37,272 nucleotides of DNA from NCBI GenBank assembly GCA_002781365.1, contig PETN01000069.1, forward strand, positions 1 to 37,272. The letters are read 5' to 3'. Origin of the DNA: Sulfurimonas sp. CG01_land_8_20_14_3_00_36_23. Its GTDB lineage: Bacteria; Campylobacterota; Campylobacteria; Campylobacterales; Sulfurimonadaceae. Position numbers and translations under genes: made by a program. The notes beneath the pieces were generated by a model. It did no database searches, had not been told where the DNA came from, and worked only from the letters and a program-made list of their open reading frames with translations. The number at the start of each line of letters is the position of its first letter. Position 1 is the first letter of the stretch. Positions 1 through 8,549 of the stretch are shown here, piece after piece.

Positions 1-75
1 TAAAAACTACTAACTTTTCAAACAAAGTTCTGTAAATGGACTTGTTCAGAGGGTTCAATTATCTAAGGAGATAAA

Positions 76-336
76 ATGATTGATGCTGAATTTAGAAGTG
101 AAGAGAAATTTACTCGACTCTCACTAGCGTATGCTGGAGAGGATGAGAAGAGAGAAGTTTGTAGTTGTGTTGAGAGCATTCTCTCAAAATACGAAGTCAA
201 ACCTGAACTTCACTCAACTTCTATCTCCGATGGCAGAGAAGTATTGGTTATAGAGTATCATGACGATTTAGATAGAGAGTCAGGAACTATTTTCGAAGAG
301 ATTATTCAATCATTAAATATTAAAGTGTGTAACTAA
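76..336 (+). CDS. Small hypothetical protein, 86 aa
   Basis: I do not recognise this family. The product is a small, acidic, soluble-looking protein without a signal peptide or membrane segment, with one Cys-x-Cys pair near residue 30 and a C-terminal Cys-Asn end. A strong ribosome binding site (AAGGAG, 5-6 nt before the ATG) supports translation. The next gene, a carbonic anhydrase, starts 26 bp after its stop on the same strand, so the two may be cotranscribed. The length and the alternating strand/helix-like composition would fit a small alpha/beta domain, but no function can be assigned. Confidence 0.75.
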   Translation: MIDAEFRSEEKFTRLSLAYAGEDEKREVCSCVESILSKYEVKPELHSTSISDGREVLVIEYHDDLDRESGTIFEEIIQSLNIKVCN

Positions 337-362
337 ATTTTATATTACTAAAGGTTTTAACT

Positions 363-1019
363 ATGAACTTAAAAAAATATGCGAATGGCAATAAACTTTT
401 TAAAACCTACTTTAAAAAAAATAAAGAGTCCCTACTTGAACTAGTAAAAAGTGGACAATCGCCTAAAGCTCTTTTTATAGGTTGTTCAGACTCCAGAGTT
501 ATCCCTGACTTAATGGTTCAATCCAACCCTGGAGACCTTTTTGTTATCAGAAATGTTGGTAATTTTGTTCCACCATTTAAGCCAGATGAAGATTTTCATG
601 CTACTGCTTCTGGGATTGAATATGCAGTAAGTGTGCTCAAAGTAAAAGAGGTTATCATTTGCGGTCATTCACATTGCGGGGCATGTCAATACCTTTATGA
701 AGAGATTGAAGACCCCTCTTTAATTCATACAAAAAAATGGCTAGAACTAGGAGTGAGTGCGAAGACATCTGCTGTGCTTAGCTTAGGTAAAGATGCACCT
801 AAAGAAGAGCTTCTAAGATTGACTGAAAAATTATCAGTCCTCAAACAGATAGAAAATATTTTAACATATCCCTATGTGAAAAGCAGATTTGAGAGTGGTG
901 ATTTACATATTCATGGGTGGTACTATGATATTGAAACAGGTCAAATTGACTATTATAATGCGGATACTTATGAATTTTTACCTTTAAAAGACTTACTGCA
1001 AAAGAGTGATATTTTATAA
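363..1019 (+). CDS. can: Beta-class carbonic anhydrase
   Basis: This enzyme interconverts CO2 and bicarbonate in the cytoplasm, supplying inorganic carbon for carboxylation and pH balance. The 218-residue length is normal for the beta class. The zinc ligands are visible: Cys41 and Asp43 in the CSDSR motif (with Arg45), and His102 and Cys105 in GHSHCGAC. The GDLFVIRNVGN segment that follows the first motif is also typical. The gene follows a small unknown gene by 26 bp and precedes fliL, from which it appears independent because a candidate sigma-28 promoter lies between them. In autotrophic Campylobacterota such an enzyme would feed reductive-TCA carboxylases; that role is inferred from lineage. 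Confidence 0.95.
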   Translation: MNLKKYANGNKLFKTYFKKNKESLLELVKSGQSPKALFIGCSDSRVIPDLMVQSNPGDLFVIRNVGNFVPPFKPDEDFHATASGIEYAVSVLKVKEVIICGHSHCGACQYLYEEIEDPSLIHTKKWLELGVSAKTSAVLSLGKDAPKEELLRLTEKLSVLKQIENILTYPYVKSRFESGDLHIHGWYYDIETGQIDYYNADTYEFLPLKDLLQKSDIL

Positions 1020-1042
1020 AAATATTTTATAAATTCCGATAT
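1017..1042 (+). promoter_or_regulatory. Candidate sigma-28 (FliA) promoter of fliL
   Basis: TAAA at 1017-1020 is followed 15 nt later by CCGATAT at 1036-1042. This matches the flagellar sigma-28 pattern (TAAA, then a CCGATAT-like -10) known from Campylobacterota. It overlaps the stop codon of the carbonic anhydrase gene and lies about 30 bp before the fliL ATG. The match is by eye only. Confidence 0.4.
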
Positions 1043-1071
1043 ACTAACACAACTATAAAGAAGGAATAAGA

Positions 1072-1626
1072 ATGCCCGACAAAGAAAAACATAATGAAGA
1101 GAGCACTCCAGTAGAAAAAAAATCAAATATGTTGATGATAATTATTATAGTAGTTCTGATACTTATAATACTTATAGGGGCTGTAGTCACTATACTATTG
1201 ATGGGCTCAGAAGAAGAAAAAGCTCCTGCTTCTAGCGCACCTCAAGTAAAAGAAAAATCTGTTTCAAAACAAACAAGAAGTAGTTCATCACAAGATGATG
1301 GTGAATCAAGACAACTCAATGATATTGGTATTTTATACCCTCTTGATACTTTTACTGTAAACCTAAAAAGTGATGCTGGACGTCGTTATCTCAAAGTAAC
1401 CATGTCTTTAGAACTTGAAGGTGCAGAGTTAAGCTTAGAACTAGATAACAAATCTCCTGTTATTAGAGATAGAGTAATTAGAATCTTAACCTCTAAAACA
1501 TTAGAGGAAATCTCTTCTAAAAAAGGGAAACAAAAAATCTCCGACCAAATCATAGACACACTCAACGCTATGATAAAAGATGGACAGATAAGAGGTATCT
1601 ATTTTACAGAATTTGTTATTCAGTAA
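1072..1626 (+). CDS. fliL: Flagellar basal-body-associated protein FliL
   Basis: FliL is a single-pass inner-membrane protein that sits around the flagellar stator and supports motor torque. The 184-residue product has a charged cytoplasmic N-terminus, one transmembrane helix at about residues 20-44 (rich in Ile/Leu/Val, ending in LLMGS), and a Ser/Gln-rich linker. The conserved periplasmic FliL domain runs from about residue 93 (YPLDTFTVNL) to the end, with the typical final strand YFTEFVIQ. A ribosome binding site AAGGA precedes the ATG. No other flagellar genes flank it, which is common in this phylum. A strong hairpin terminator follows 31 bp after the stop. Confidence 0.93.
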   Translation: MPDKEKHNEESTPVEKKSNMLMIIIIVVLILIILIGAVVTILLMGSEEEKAPASSAPQVKEKSVSKQTRSSSSQDDGESRQLNDIGILYPLDTFTVNLKSDAGRRYLKVTMSLELEGAELSLELDNKSPVIRDRVIRILTSKTLEEISSKKGKQKISDQIIDTLNAMIKDGQIRGIYFTEFVIQ

Positions 1627-1652
1627 ACCTCTTTAACAACCTCTCTCTCGTC

Positions 1653-1676
1653 AAAGCCCCTTTAACAGGGGTTTTT
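1653..1676. terminator. Bidirectional rho-independent terminator
   Basis: CCCCT at 1657-1661 pairs with AGGGG at 1667-1671 around a 5-nt loop. An A-run lies on the left and T5 on the right, so the stem extends and a U-tract exists on both transcripts. It sits between convergent fliL (+) and the antiporter gene (-) and can serve both. Confidence 0.85.
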
Positions 1677-1683
1677 ACACAAC

Positions 1684-2883
1684 TCAAATACATTCCGCTT
1701 TAAAATATTTTTTAAGTAAAAAAGGTGGCACTACGGTTGTCACTATAATGACAAATATCAGCATGGCGTAGATATCATTTGGCAAAATTTCATGGACTCT
1801 TCCCATCTCTGCAAAAATTAACCCAACCTCTCCTCTTGGTATCATTGAGATTCCTATGAGTATATTGTTTCTGACACATTTTTGTATGATAAAAAAGGCT
1901 CCTAAAAACTTGGCTAAAAAAGCTATAAATATAAATGAAATAGACATGACCCAAAAAGAAGAAGATGAAAAATCTATAACAGTTAAATCCATTGAGAGCC
2001 CAACCATGACAAAAAAGATAGGTGTAAAAATCTGAATAATGGGTGTCATATCTCTACGCACTTCATCAAGTAACTTTTCATTTGAACTTAAGAGCATTCC
2101 AAATGGAAGGAAAAATCTTCTCGAGAGAGCAATACCTGCCGCAAAAGAGCCTAAAATCGCAGGTGCTCCAACGAGATGAGAAAGATAGGAAAAGAACAAA
2201 ATAAGAGAGACTATAATCGTTGGAATATACCCAGGAACCAAATCTTTTCCATGAAATTTCTCAATTATAAAAGAGATAGATTTTGCAAAAATTGGAGCAA
2301 GAACCAAAAACATAAGTACCATAAAGGTTACAGAGAGCGTATGCTGAAAATTTGTTTCATGAGAGATAGAGTAGTCATAAATAAAGACGAGTAAAATGAT
2401 TCCTATAACATCGTCAATCACAGCTGCACCGACCACAATTTGCGCGATACCAGTGTTTTGCATATGGATATCTTTTAAGACTCTCAGCGTGATACCAATA
2501 CTTGTAGCAGTGAGTGTCCCTCCGACAAACAGAGAGATATCAAAAGAGAGATGAAAAATATAATAAGCAATAGAGCCACCCAAAACAAAGGGAATGACTA
2601 CCCCTGAGATAGCTACTACAAAAGATTTCATACCAGCACTTTTGAGACGTTTAAAATCGGTCTCTATGCCCACTTCAAACAGAAGTAAAATAATCCCTAT
2701 CTCTGCTAAGATTTTTAAAATCTCATTTGGTTGGACGATGTCCAATACAGATGCACCTAAGAGTACTCCTGCAAAGAGTTCGCCAAGAACAGAGGGTATT
2801 CCAAACCTTGCAAACAGCTCACCTAAGATTCTAGCTGCTATAAGAATTAAAAAAAGTGTTAAAAAAAAGTCATGTGCTTGCAT
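1684..2883 (-). CDS. CPA2-type cation:proton antiporter
   Basis: This is an integral inner-membrane monovalent cation/H+ antiporter of the KefB/NhaS-like CPA2 family. The 399-residue protein is almost entirely hydrophobic, with roughly 11-13 membrane segments. It carries family hallmarks such as the N-terminal ARILGELFARFGIPSVLGE segment, a double acidic pair in the AVIDDVIG segment (about residues 155-162, the likely ion-binding Asp pair), and the late MIPRGEVGLIFAE motif. There is no C-terminal RCK/TrkA domain, so it is the membrane part only. The substrate (Na+ or K+) cannot be told from sequence. It lies 36 bp downstream of the LtaS/OpgB-like gene on the same strand. Confidence 0.88.
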   Translation of the reverse strand: MQAHDFFLTLFLILIAARILGELFARFGIPSVLGELFAGVLLGASVLDIVQPNEILKILAEIGIILLLFEVGIETDFKRLKSAGMKSFVVAISGVVIPFVLGGSIAYYIFHLSFDISLFVGGTLTATSIGITLRVLKDIHMQNTGIAQIVVGAAVIDDVIGIILLVFIYDYSISHETNFQHTLSVTFMVLMFLVLAPIFAKSISFIIEKFHGKDLVPGYIPTIIVSLILFFSYLSHLVGAPAILGSFAAGIALSRRFFLPFGMLLSSNEKLLDEVRRDMTPIIQIFTPIFFVMVGLSMDLTVIDFSSSSFWVMSISFIFIAFLAKFLGAFFIIQKCVRNNILIGISMIPRGEVGLIFAEMGRVHEILPNDIYAMLIFVIIVTTVVPPFLLKKYFKAECI

Positions 2884-2919
2884 GGGATATTATACTATTT
2901 TTACAAGCATACTTCTAAT

Positions 2920-4941
2920 TTATTTTTTCAACTCTTCTCTTTTATTAAAATGAGGAATATATTTACTTGTTTCAAAAATTCCATAGGTTAAATCTCTCAT
3001 CTTATTGGCTATCTCTTCATTCTCTTTAGAGTGATCTTTGAGTGGTGTGTCACTATAGATTTCATACAGAGCCGCGTTGGTTCCATCTGCATTTGTTCTA
3101 TAGTAGTACTTCTCACTTATAAGTCCGATGAGAGGGTTTGGAGAGTGCGTTATACTAAAGGCATAGCGCTTATTATCAAATCTGCTATCAAACATATCAC
3201 GCCCAAGCGTTGTTGCCGTATAAGAGATATTTGCCAGAGAGGCGATTGTTGGTAAAGCATCTACTTCTGAAACAACTTTATCATAGATTTGTGGGGTTTT
3301 AATCAAAGGTGAATAGATAACAAAAGGGACTCTTAGAGCACCCAAATCAAGCTTACTTCTACCCTCCCCTGATGTGACATGCTGACCCGTACTTGCAGAG
3401 ATTCCATGGTCTCCCCAAAATACAAAGATGGTATTTTTATAGTAATCACTTTGACGAGCAAGCTCCATAAAATGTCCTACAGAATAGTCCATAAATCTAA
3501 AAGAGTTGTATTCATCTACAGAATGAAAACCATACTTTAAAACCTCTTTTTCACTCACATCTGTTCTCACTTTAAAACCATAACTCTCATCTGGGATAGT
3601 ATAAGGTCTGTGATTTCCTGAAGTTTGGATGATACTAAAAAATGGCTCTGTTAATGTTTTGAGTGCTTTATTTGCTTCACGGAAAAGGTCAATATCTGAG
3701 ATGCCCCATACATCTGTTCTTGGTGACGCATAGGAATCCTCTTCATAAAGATGGAGATTATCCATAGATTGATTAAGCATCCCTCTAATGTTTCCCCATG
3801 AAGCTGAACCACCTATAAAATAAGCCTTCGCATACCCTTTGAAGTCCTGAGCAATGGAGTGCTGATTTACTATGAGAGGATTACGGCTTGAAGTCCCTTT
3901 GAGTTCCACATCAGGAAGGCTTGTAACTGTGCAATATATAGAGCGAGCTGTACCAGTTGCAGGTGTAAAATAGTTTTTAAAGTAAAGACCACTCTTAGCT
4001 AAACTCTCCATATTTGGAGATGGATTAAGAGGATTTCCTGAGAGAGTCGACTTATATGAGGCAAAGGATTCTAAAATAACGATGACGATATTAGGTTTAT
4101 TTCCTATAGGATTGAGTGGTTTTATCGCTCTTTTAAAATTTAGAGAAGTTGCATTTATATCTTTAACACCAAGATAATCAGCCATAAGTGGATAATACGC
4201 TCTAACTTTATCTTCATCATAAGAGACACGACCATTTTTCCAAGTGTCAAAAAAGTAGTGAACGGGGTTGTAGGTTAATTGCGTTGCAAATGGGTGTTTA
4301 GAAAAAGCAGCCTCACTCCAGCGAAGCGGATATTGAGAAAACTTAGAATATCCTGCGACTAGAAGAATAACGAAAGAGACAAAACCAAAAAGAAAACCCT
4401 TCAAAAGAGTCAAACTTGGTCTGCTTTGATTTAAAATCTTTATTAAGAGTTTATTGGTTAGATAAATAAACGTCCCATTTATCGCTACTATAGCAATACT
4501 TATCCAGATAACAGGATAGCTCTCCCAAACCATCTCTCCAGAGATAGAAGCATTTTCAAGAAATCTAAGTGCTGTAAAATCAAGTCTTGTGTTTAGGTAA
4601 GAGTAGTGCCCAAAATCAAATACATAAAAAATCACAAAAAAGGCAAATATCAGACTTAAGTAGGTAAGCCAAAAGTAGCGTGCATACGTATAACTAAAGG
4701 GACTTAGATATTTTATGCCACCGAGAATATACATCGGTAAAATCATAAGAACAACCATACGTAAATCAAATCTCAATCCAAGCCACATAGATTTTAAAAA
4801 ATCAGACATTATGAGTGGTGAAGATGGGTCATTAAACACTACATAAAAAATGACCCGTGTAAGGACAAAGAGAAGGGTAAGTGAGACAGTAAAAAGAAGT
4901 AAAAATCTTAAAAGTCTTGGAAGTTTTAAAAGTAGTTTCAT
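2920..4941 (-). CDS. LtaS/OpgB-like membrane sulfatase-family phosphotransferase
   Basis: This is an alkaline-phosphatase-superfamily enzyme anchored in the inner membrane, with its catalytic domain in the periplasm. Relatives transfer phosphoglycerol or phosphoethanolamine to glycans or lipids. The first ~200 residues hold five transmembrane helices (about 8-34, 57-75, 88-110, 142-162, 178-198). The catalytic domain begins near residue 280 with NIVIVILESFAS, whose Glu is a metal ligand. A Thr-rich TPATGTARS segment probably supplies the nucleophile, and the late metal motif FWGDHG is present. At 673 residues the length fits LtaS/MdoB-type proteins. The acceptor is unknown; a periplasmic glucan or lipid A headgroup is a guess. 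Confidence 0.85.
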   Translation of the reverse strand: MKLLLKLPRLLRFLLLFTVSLTLLFVLTRVIFYVVFNDPSSPLIMSDFLKSMWLGLRFDLRMVVLMILPMYILGGIKYLSPFSYTYARYFWLTYLSLIFAFFVIFYVFDFGHYSYLNTRLDFTALRFLENASISGEMVWESYPVIWISIAIVAINGTFIYLTNKLLIKILNQSRPSLTLLKGFLFGFVSFVILLVAGYSKFSQYPLRWSEAAFSKHPFATQLTYNPVHYFFDTWKNGRVSYDEDKVRAYYPLMADYLGVKDINATSLNFKRAIKPLNPIGNKPNIVIVILESFASYKSTLSGNPLNPSPNMESLAKSGLYFKNYFTPATGTARSIYCTVTSLPDVELKGTSSRNPLIVNQHSIAQDFKGYAKAYFIGGSASWGNIRGMLNQSMDNLHLYEEDSYASPRTDVWGISDIDLFREANKALKTLTEPFFSIIQTSGNHRPYTIPDESYGFKVRTDVSEKEVLKYGFHSVDEYNSFRFMDYSVGHFMELARQSDYYKNTIFVFWGDHGISASTGQHVTSGEGRSKLDLGALRVPFVIYSPLIKTPQIYDKVVSEVDALPTIASLANISYTATTLGRDMFDSRFDNKRYAFSITHSPNPLIGLISEKYYYRTNADGTNAALYEIYSDTPLKDHSKENEEIANKMRDLTYGIFETSKYIPHFNKREELKK

Positions 4942-4998
4942 AGATGCTCGTTTTCAGGATTATTTATGAAATTCTACCTTTTTTTAATTGCTATTAGA

Positions 4999-5694
4999 TT
5001 AATAATCAAATTTAGCTCTCGTGCTTACACCTAAATATTGCTTATAGGCATTATTGAGACTTTTGAGTATCTCTGTAATATCTTCCTCTTTTAAAATCAT
5101 TTCAGTTGCACTCTCATCTAGAGTCTCCAACAAAGCGAGTGCAAATTTATTCATGCCAAGCAAAGGAATATTTTCCTGAGTCCAATTATCTCTTGTGAGC
5201 TTTGCATGCTCAATCACTGTGCTGATAAACTCCTCTTTATTTCTGAAATCCTTATCTTTTAAAAGTAGAAGATTGTTATATTGAGCATCATCAAGTCCAT
5301 AAATTTTTAATTTTTCCAACATATTTTTGCTTACACGATAGATAGAGGGTTTTTTTAGATATTTTTTTGAATCAAAAAGTATCACTTTCTCATCATCAAA
5401 CATAAAATAGCTCTTTATATGAATGGCATAAAACTCATTGGAGCTTGCTTTTAGGAGAATGTTTTCAATATTTTGTATCTCTTGTGGATTCAAATAAGTG
5501 GAGTGCTCAGCTAAAGTGACAGAATAGTCCACTTTAATGCTCAAATGTTTTACCATGGCTAGATTTATTTTTGAGTTTTCTAATTCATAAAAATTGGATG
5601 ACTTTTTATTTATCTCTATTAAGATGTAAAGAGAGCCTATTAAAAGCACTACAACCATTAATGAGAGCATGTATTCTAAAACTTTCATAATCAC
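4999..5694 (-). CDS. Unknown membrane-anchored protein, 231 aa
   Basis: I do not recognise this family. Residues about 7-28 form one hydrophobic helix, and the rest is hydrophilic and probably periplasmic. The remainder is mixed alpha/beta early (YAIHIKSYFMFDDEKVILFD, about residues 92-111) and helical later. The start is supported by an AAGGAG-type site just upstream on the minus strand. It sits between the ElyC-like gene and the LtaS/OpgB-like gene, all on one strand with short gaps, so an envelope role is plausible but is inference only. Confidence 0.7.
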   Translation of the reverse strand: MIMKVLEYMLSLMVVVLLIGSLYILIEINKKSSNFYELENSKINLAMVKHLSIKVDYSVTLAEHSTYLNPQEIQNIENILLKASSNEFYAIHIKSYFMFDDEKVILFDSKKYLKKPSIYRVSKNMLEKLKIYGLDDAQYNNLLLLKDKDFRNKEEFISTVIEHAKLTRDNWTQENIPLLGMNKFALALLETLDESATEMILKEEDITEILKSLNNAYKQYLGVSTRAKFDY

Positions 5695-5736
5695 TCCTTA
5701 AACTTATTACAAATGTTAGCATAAAATGTATTCAGA

Positions 5737-6483
5737 TTACGACCGTATCTTCATCCATAAAATACCTATATACTCATGCATCGCTTTTTGAGAGATTTTA
5801 AAATCGTCAATCGTTGGTTCTCTAAGAAATCCTCTAAACTCACTTTTTTGAAAATCTGTAGGCGCTGCAATTGGGCTTAAACCAAGTGATTTAAAAAGTT
5901 GTATCGCTCTTGGCATGTGGCTTGCCGAGGTTACCAAGACAAAAGGGGCATCACTCAAAAGATTTTTTGTAAACATTGCCTCCTCTTGTGTATCTTTTGG
6001 CATTCCATTTACAATGATATTCTCTTCTTTTACTCCAAGTGCAAGTGCAAGTGAAGCATGCATTTGTGCAGTGGTTCTGTTTGTCTCCCCTTCATAACCT
6101 GTGAAAATAAGTTTTGAACCCTCGATTTGCTTATGAAGGATGACCCCTTCCAGCACTCTTTTAACTCCTGCTCCACTAATCTGTGAAGAGATAGGCTGGG
6201 CAGAGTCCACATTATGACCGCTTCCTAAAACATGGATATATTCAATCTTATTTGCATACTCATATTTTGGATACTGCTCTTCCAACTGCTTTACAAGGTA
6301 GTTTGAAAAGGGTGGGTATGAGAAAAGAAAGAGCGTTCCACATGCCAAACTTAAAAAAAGTTTTGCAGGGTTCTTTTTGTTTATAAACAACAGATAAAGA
6401 CCCAGACCAAAAAGAGTAAAAACAACACCAAGTGGCTCTACAAAAAAAGTAATAAGCTTTTTAAAAAAAAATCCAAATTCCAT
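5737..6483 (-). CDS. ElyC/SanA/YdcF-family DUF218 envelope protein
   Basis: This is a DUF218 protein of 248 residues with two N-terminal membrane helices (about 9-32 and 38-57), as in E. coli ElyC. A DUF218 domain facing the periplasm follows, with the landmarks EYIHVLGSGHN (about residue 81), FTGYEGETNRTTAQ (about 128), and FVLVTSASHMPRA (about 180). ElyC and SanA act in envelope integrity and peptidoglycan or lipid-carrier homeostasis; the biochemical activity is not settled. Its ATG overlaps the stop codon of the upstream hydrolase gene in a TAATG arrangement, so the two are translationally coupled. Confidence 0.87.
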   Translation of the reverse strand: MEFGFFFKKLITFFVEPLGVVFTLFGLGLYLLFINKKNPAKLFLSLACGTLFLFSYPPFSNYLVKQLEEQYPKYEYANKIEYIHVLGSGHNVDSAQPISSQISGAGVKRVLEGVILHKQIEGSKLIFTGYEGETNRTTAQMHASLALALGVKEENIIVNGMPKDTQEEAMFTKNLLSDAPFVLVTSASHMPRAIQLFKSLGLSPIAAPTDFQKSEFRGFLREPTIDDFKISQKAMHEYIGILWMKIRS

Positions 6484-7265
6484 TATGACATTACCTCGTT
6501 TATCTTATGTATCACTTCATCACTCCAGAGCAGCTCTTTATGGCTTAAGCCCTCATACTCTTTATAAAAAGTTAAATTTTTCACATGATGTTTTAATTTT
6601 CTTGCATTTTGTATATAGGTTGTTTCATCATCTTTACTCACAAACATATAGGTATTTGCCTCTATCTGTGAGACTAGTTTTGTATTGTCAAACTTATATC
6701 TTAAAATCCAAGCGTACTTTATAGCATATTTTTCTTTTGCCAAACTTGCGATACTATCAAAAGAACCAATCAAAAAAAGCCCAAGCACTCTCTCTTTCAT
6801 CGCAACATACGAAGCAACACTAGAACCTATAGAAAATCCTAAAACATAAAAATCCCCATAATGTTTTTGAACAAGTTGTGCTATTTTAACCCCATCTTTT
6901 AAAATGTTTTTTTCACTTACAACCCCACCACTTTTACCGTAGGAGCGGTAATTGAAGGTAATGATTCTGGCATGTGGAAAACTTTGTGAGAGCTTACGAA
7001 TAAGCCCCACACTATCATGCGAACGTCCTGCAAAAAAGAGAAGTGTAGAGTCAACGGAAGCCAACTTTCTATAGAGTGCATGCGGTTCATAAACCACACC
7101 TTCAAGTTCAACACCATCGTCAGTTTTGATGCTAAGAATTTCAAAGTTTTCATCTAACGCTTCCCCACGAAAATAGGTAGGAGAAAAAATCATAAAGTGC
7201 TGCCACTGATGAAAAGCGATTGCCAACACAACAAGCGTAACAATCATAAAAATAAAATAGATCAT
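6483..7265 (-). CDS. Membrane-anchored alpha/beta hydrolase
   Basis: This is an alpha/beta-hydrolase-fold protein (BEM46/YfhR-like). From the chosen start it has one N-terminal hydrophobic anchor (about residues 2-17), then the typical family opening QHFMIFSPTY. The nucleophile elbow is GFSIGSS, and FNYRSYGKSGG marks the strand before the oxyanion loop. A late Asp (KDDETT) and His (GLSHKEL) complete a likely catalytic triad. I prefer the ATG at 7265 over an upstream GTG at 7280, because the ATG overlaps the preceding gene's TGA as ATGA, the usual coupled arrangement. Substrate unknown; a lipid- or acyl-ester hydrolase is likely. Confidence 0.85.
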   Translation of the reverse strand: MIYFIFMIVTLVVLAIAFHQWQHFMIFSPTYFRGEALDENFEILSIKTDDGVELEGVVYEPHALYRKLASVDSTLLFFAGRSHDSVGLIRKLSQSFPHARIITFNYRSYGKSGGVVSEKNILKDGVKIAQLVQKHYGDFYVLGFSIGSSVASYVAMKERVLGLFLIGSFDSIASLAKEKYAIKYAWILRYKFDNTKLVSQIEANTYMFVSKDDETTYIQNARKLKHHVKNLTFYKEYEGLSHKELLWSDEVIHKINEVMS

Positions 7266-8380
7266 AATCTTCTCGCCCACCTTGCAAAAAATCTTGCAGG
7301 AGATAAAGAGTTATCGATTTTCTTAGCACTTAAAATATGTTCGCTTAGTATCTTTGCCAAGTAGGGTCCAAGTACAAAACCATACCCTGCACTCCCGTTT
7401 ATCATATAGAGATTTGGATAGTAGGTAAACTCATCATACTCTCTTTTTTTAACATCAAATCTAATATTTTTGCATGCAAGTGTCTCTTTTGACATCACGA
7501 TATTTCCGACAAGAGGCATATAATCTACAGAACCAGACCTTAGACCTGTATAATCTCTAAGAATTTCAATATCCTCAAGTGCCATGGTTTTTGAAGCCTT
7601 TTGCAAAAGCTCTTTTCTTCCATCTTCTATATCGTAAGGCTCACTATTTCTTTGCGGATGGTAGTGAACATTGTGTGTTGCGCCTAGAGCTAAAACGCCC
7701 TCTTGGCTTGGTGAGATAGAGAGATACTGATGAATAGAGCAATCATTTTTGGTACTTGTTTTAATATCGATTCGATGTCCCCAAATACCACGTAGATTAA
7801 TATAAGGCTCCTCTATCACAGCTTCATACGCACCCGTTGCTAAGATAACATCTTTTGCAGAGTAGGTTTCATTAATAATCCACATGCCATTATCATAAAC
7901 TAAACTCTCTACTTTTTCTCTCTTGAAGTATACATTTTTACTCATCGCTTCACACATTTTTTGGGCATCAACAACTCCAGCATCAAGGGAGATATTTTCA
8001 TACTCTTTGGCATGTGGAAGGAGTTGATTTAAAAGTTCTTGTGATGGGGTTTGTAGTTTAAGCGTTGTCGTTTTTTTATACTCTTTTAGCATGAGCGACT
8101 CTTCTTCATCTTTAGCAATATGCAGGAGTGGAGCTTTCGTTAAAAGTTGAGGAAAATTTTTCTCATAAAACTCCATACTATAGAGAAAGGCATCATGAAG
8201 CAACTCTTTAAGTTCACCACTTTTTGAAAATTTTGGAGATATAAAAGCACCAGCAGCTCCACTCCCACCAGATGCGACTCCTTGGCTATCAAATAAGAGG
8301 ACTTTTTTACCCGCTCGACTGAGTTCATAAGCTACACTGCAACCATTTATTCCAGCACCAATAATCGCTAAATCATACAA
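7262..8380 (-). CDS. FAD-dependent oxidoreductase (DAO family, MnmC C-domain-like)
   Basis: The 372-residue protein starts with a classic FAD-binding Rossmann motif, GAGINGCSVAYELSRAG (about residues 8-24). It continues with ASGGSGAAGAFISPKF (about 37-52), the pattern of the glycine-oxidase/DadA/MnmC-C group, and ends with a second FAD contact, NGSAGYGFVLGP. Full MnmC is a fusion of a methyltransferase with this kind of domain and modifies tRNA wobble uridines. Only the oxidoreductase half is here, so it may be a stand-alone MnmC2 or an amino-acid oxidase. It is the first gene of the coupled minus-strand set that continues into the hydrolase and the ElyC-like gene. Confidence 0.8.
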   Translation of the reverse strand: MYDLAIIGAGINGCSVAYELSRAGKKVLLFDSQGVASGGSGAAGAFISPKFSKSGELKELLHDAFLYSMEFYEKNFPQLLTKAPLLHIAKDEEESLMLKEYKKTTTLKLQTPSQELLNQLLPHAKEYENISLDAGVVDAQKMCEAMSKNVYFKREKVESLVYDNGMWIINETYSAKDVILATGAYEAVIEEPYINLRGIWGHRIDIKTSTKNDCSIHQYLSISPSQEGVLALGATHNVHYHPQRNSEPYDIEDGRKELLQKASKTMALEDIEILRDYTGLRSGSVDYMPLVGNIVMSKETLACKNIRFDVKKREYDEFTYYPNLYMINGSAGYGFVLGPYLAKILSEHILSAKKIDNSLSPARFFARWARRL

Positions 8381-8512
8381 AATATCTTCCTGTTTAGAAT
8401 GGTTTATTTTATCAAAAAGATACTGTTACTCTCTACTATTTTTCTAATATTTCAAAATTAGATTTTTTTTGCATTTTTTCCATTATCAGCCTATTTATTT
8501 AACAACTTTAGC

Positions 8513-8518
8513 TAGAAT
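8513..8518 (+). promoter_or_regulatory. Candidate -10 element upstream of the cyclase gene
   Basis: TAGAAT lies 32 bp before the chosen ATG, inside an AT-rich divergent intergenic region with T-tracts upstream. In this phylum the -35 box is weak or absent and upstream AT periodicity substitutes for it. Evidence is by eye and weak. Confidence 0.3.
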
Positions 8519-8549
8519 GTACTACAAAGAAACTTCAGGAGCAATTTTT

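Noticed and set aside
1-75. Possible end of a preceding gene
   Set aside because: The first 75 bases show no recognisable coding end or RNA; too short to call.
2594-2953. Plus-strand 119-codon open frame
   Set aside because: Antisense to the well-conserved antiporter gene; composition is that of a reverse-complement shadow.
8469-8549. Upstream start for the cyclase
   Set aside because: The ATG at 8550 has a clear AGGAG site and puts the first membrane helix near the N-terminus; the extra 27 residues have no such support.
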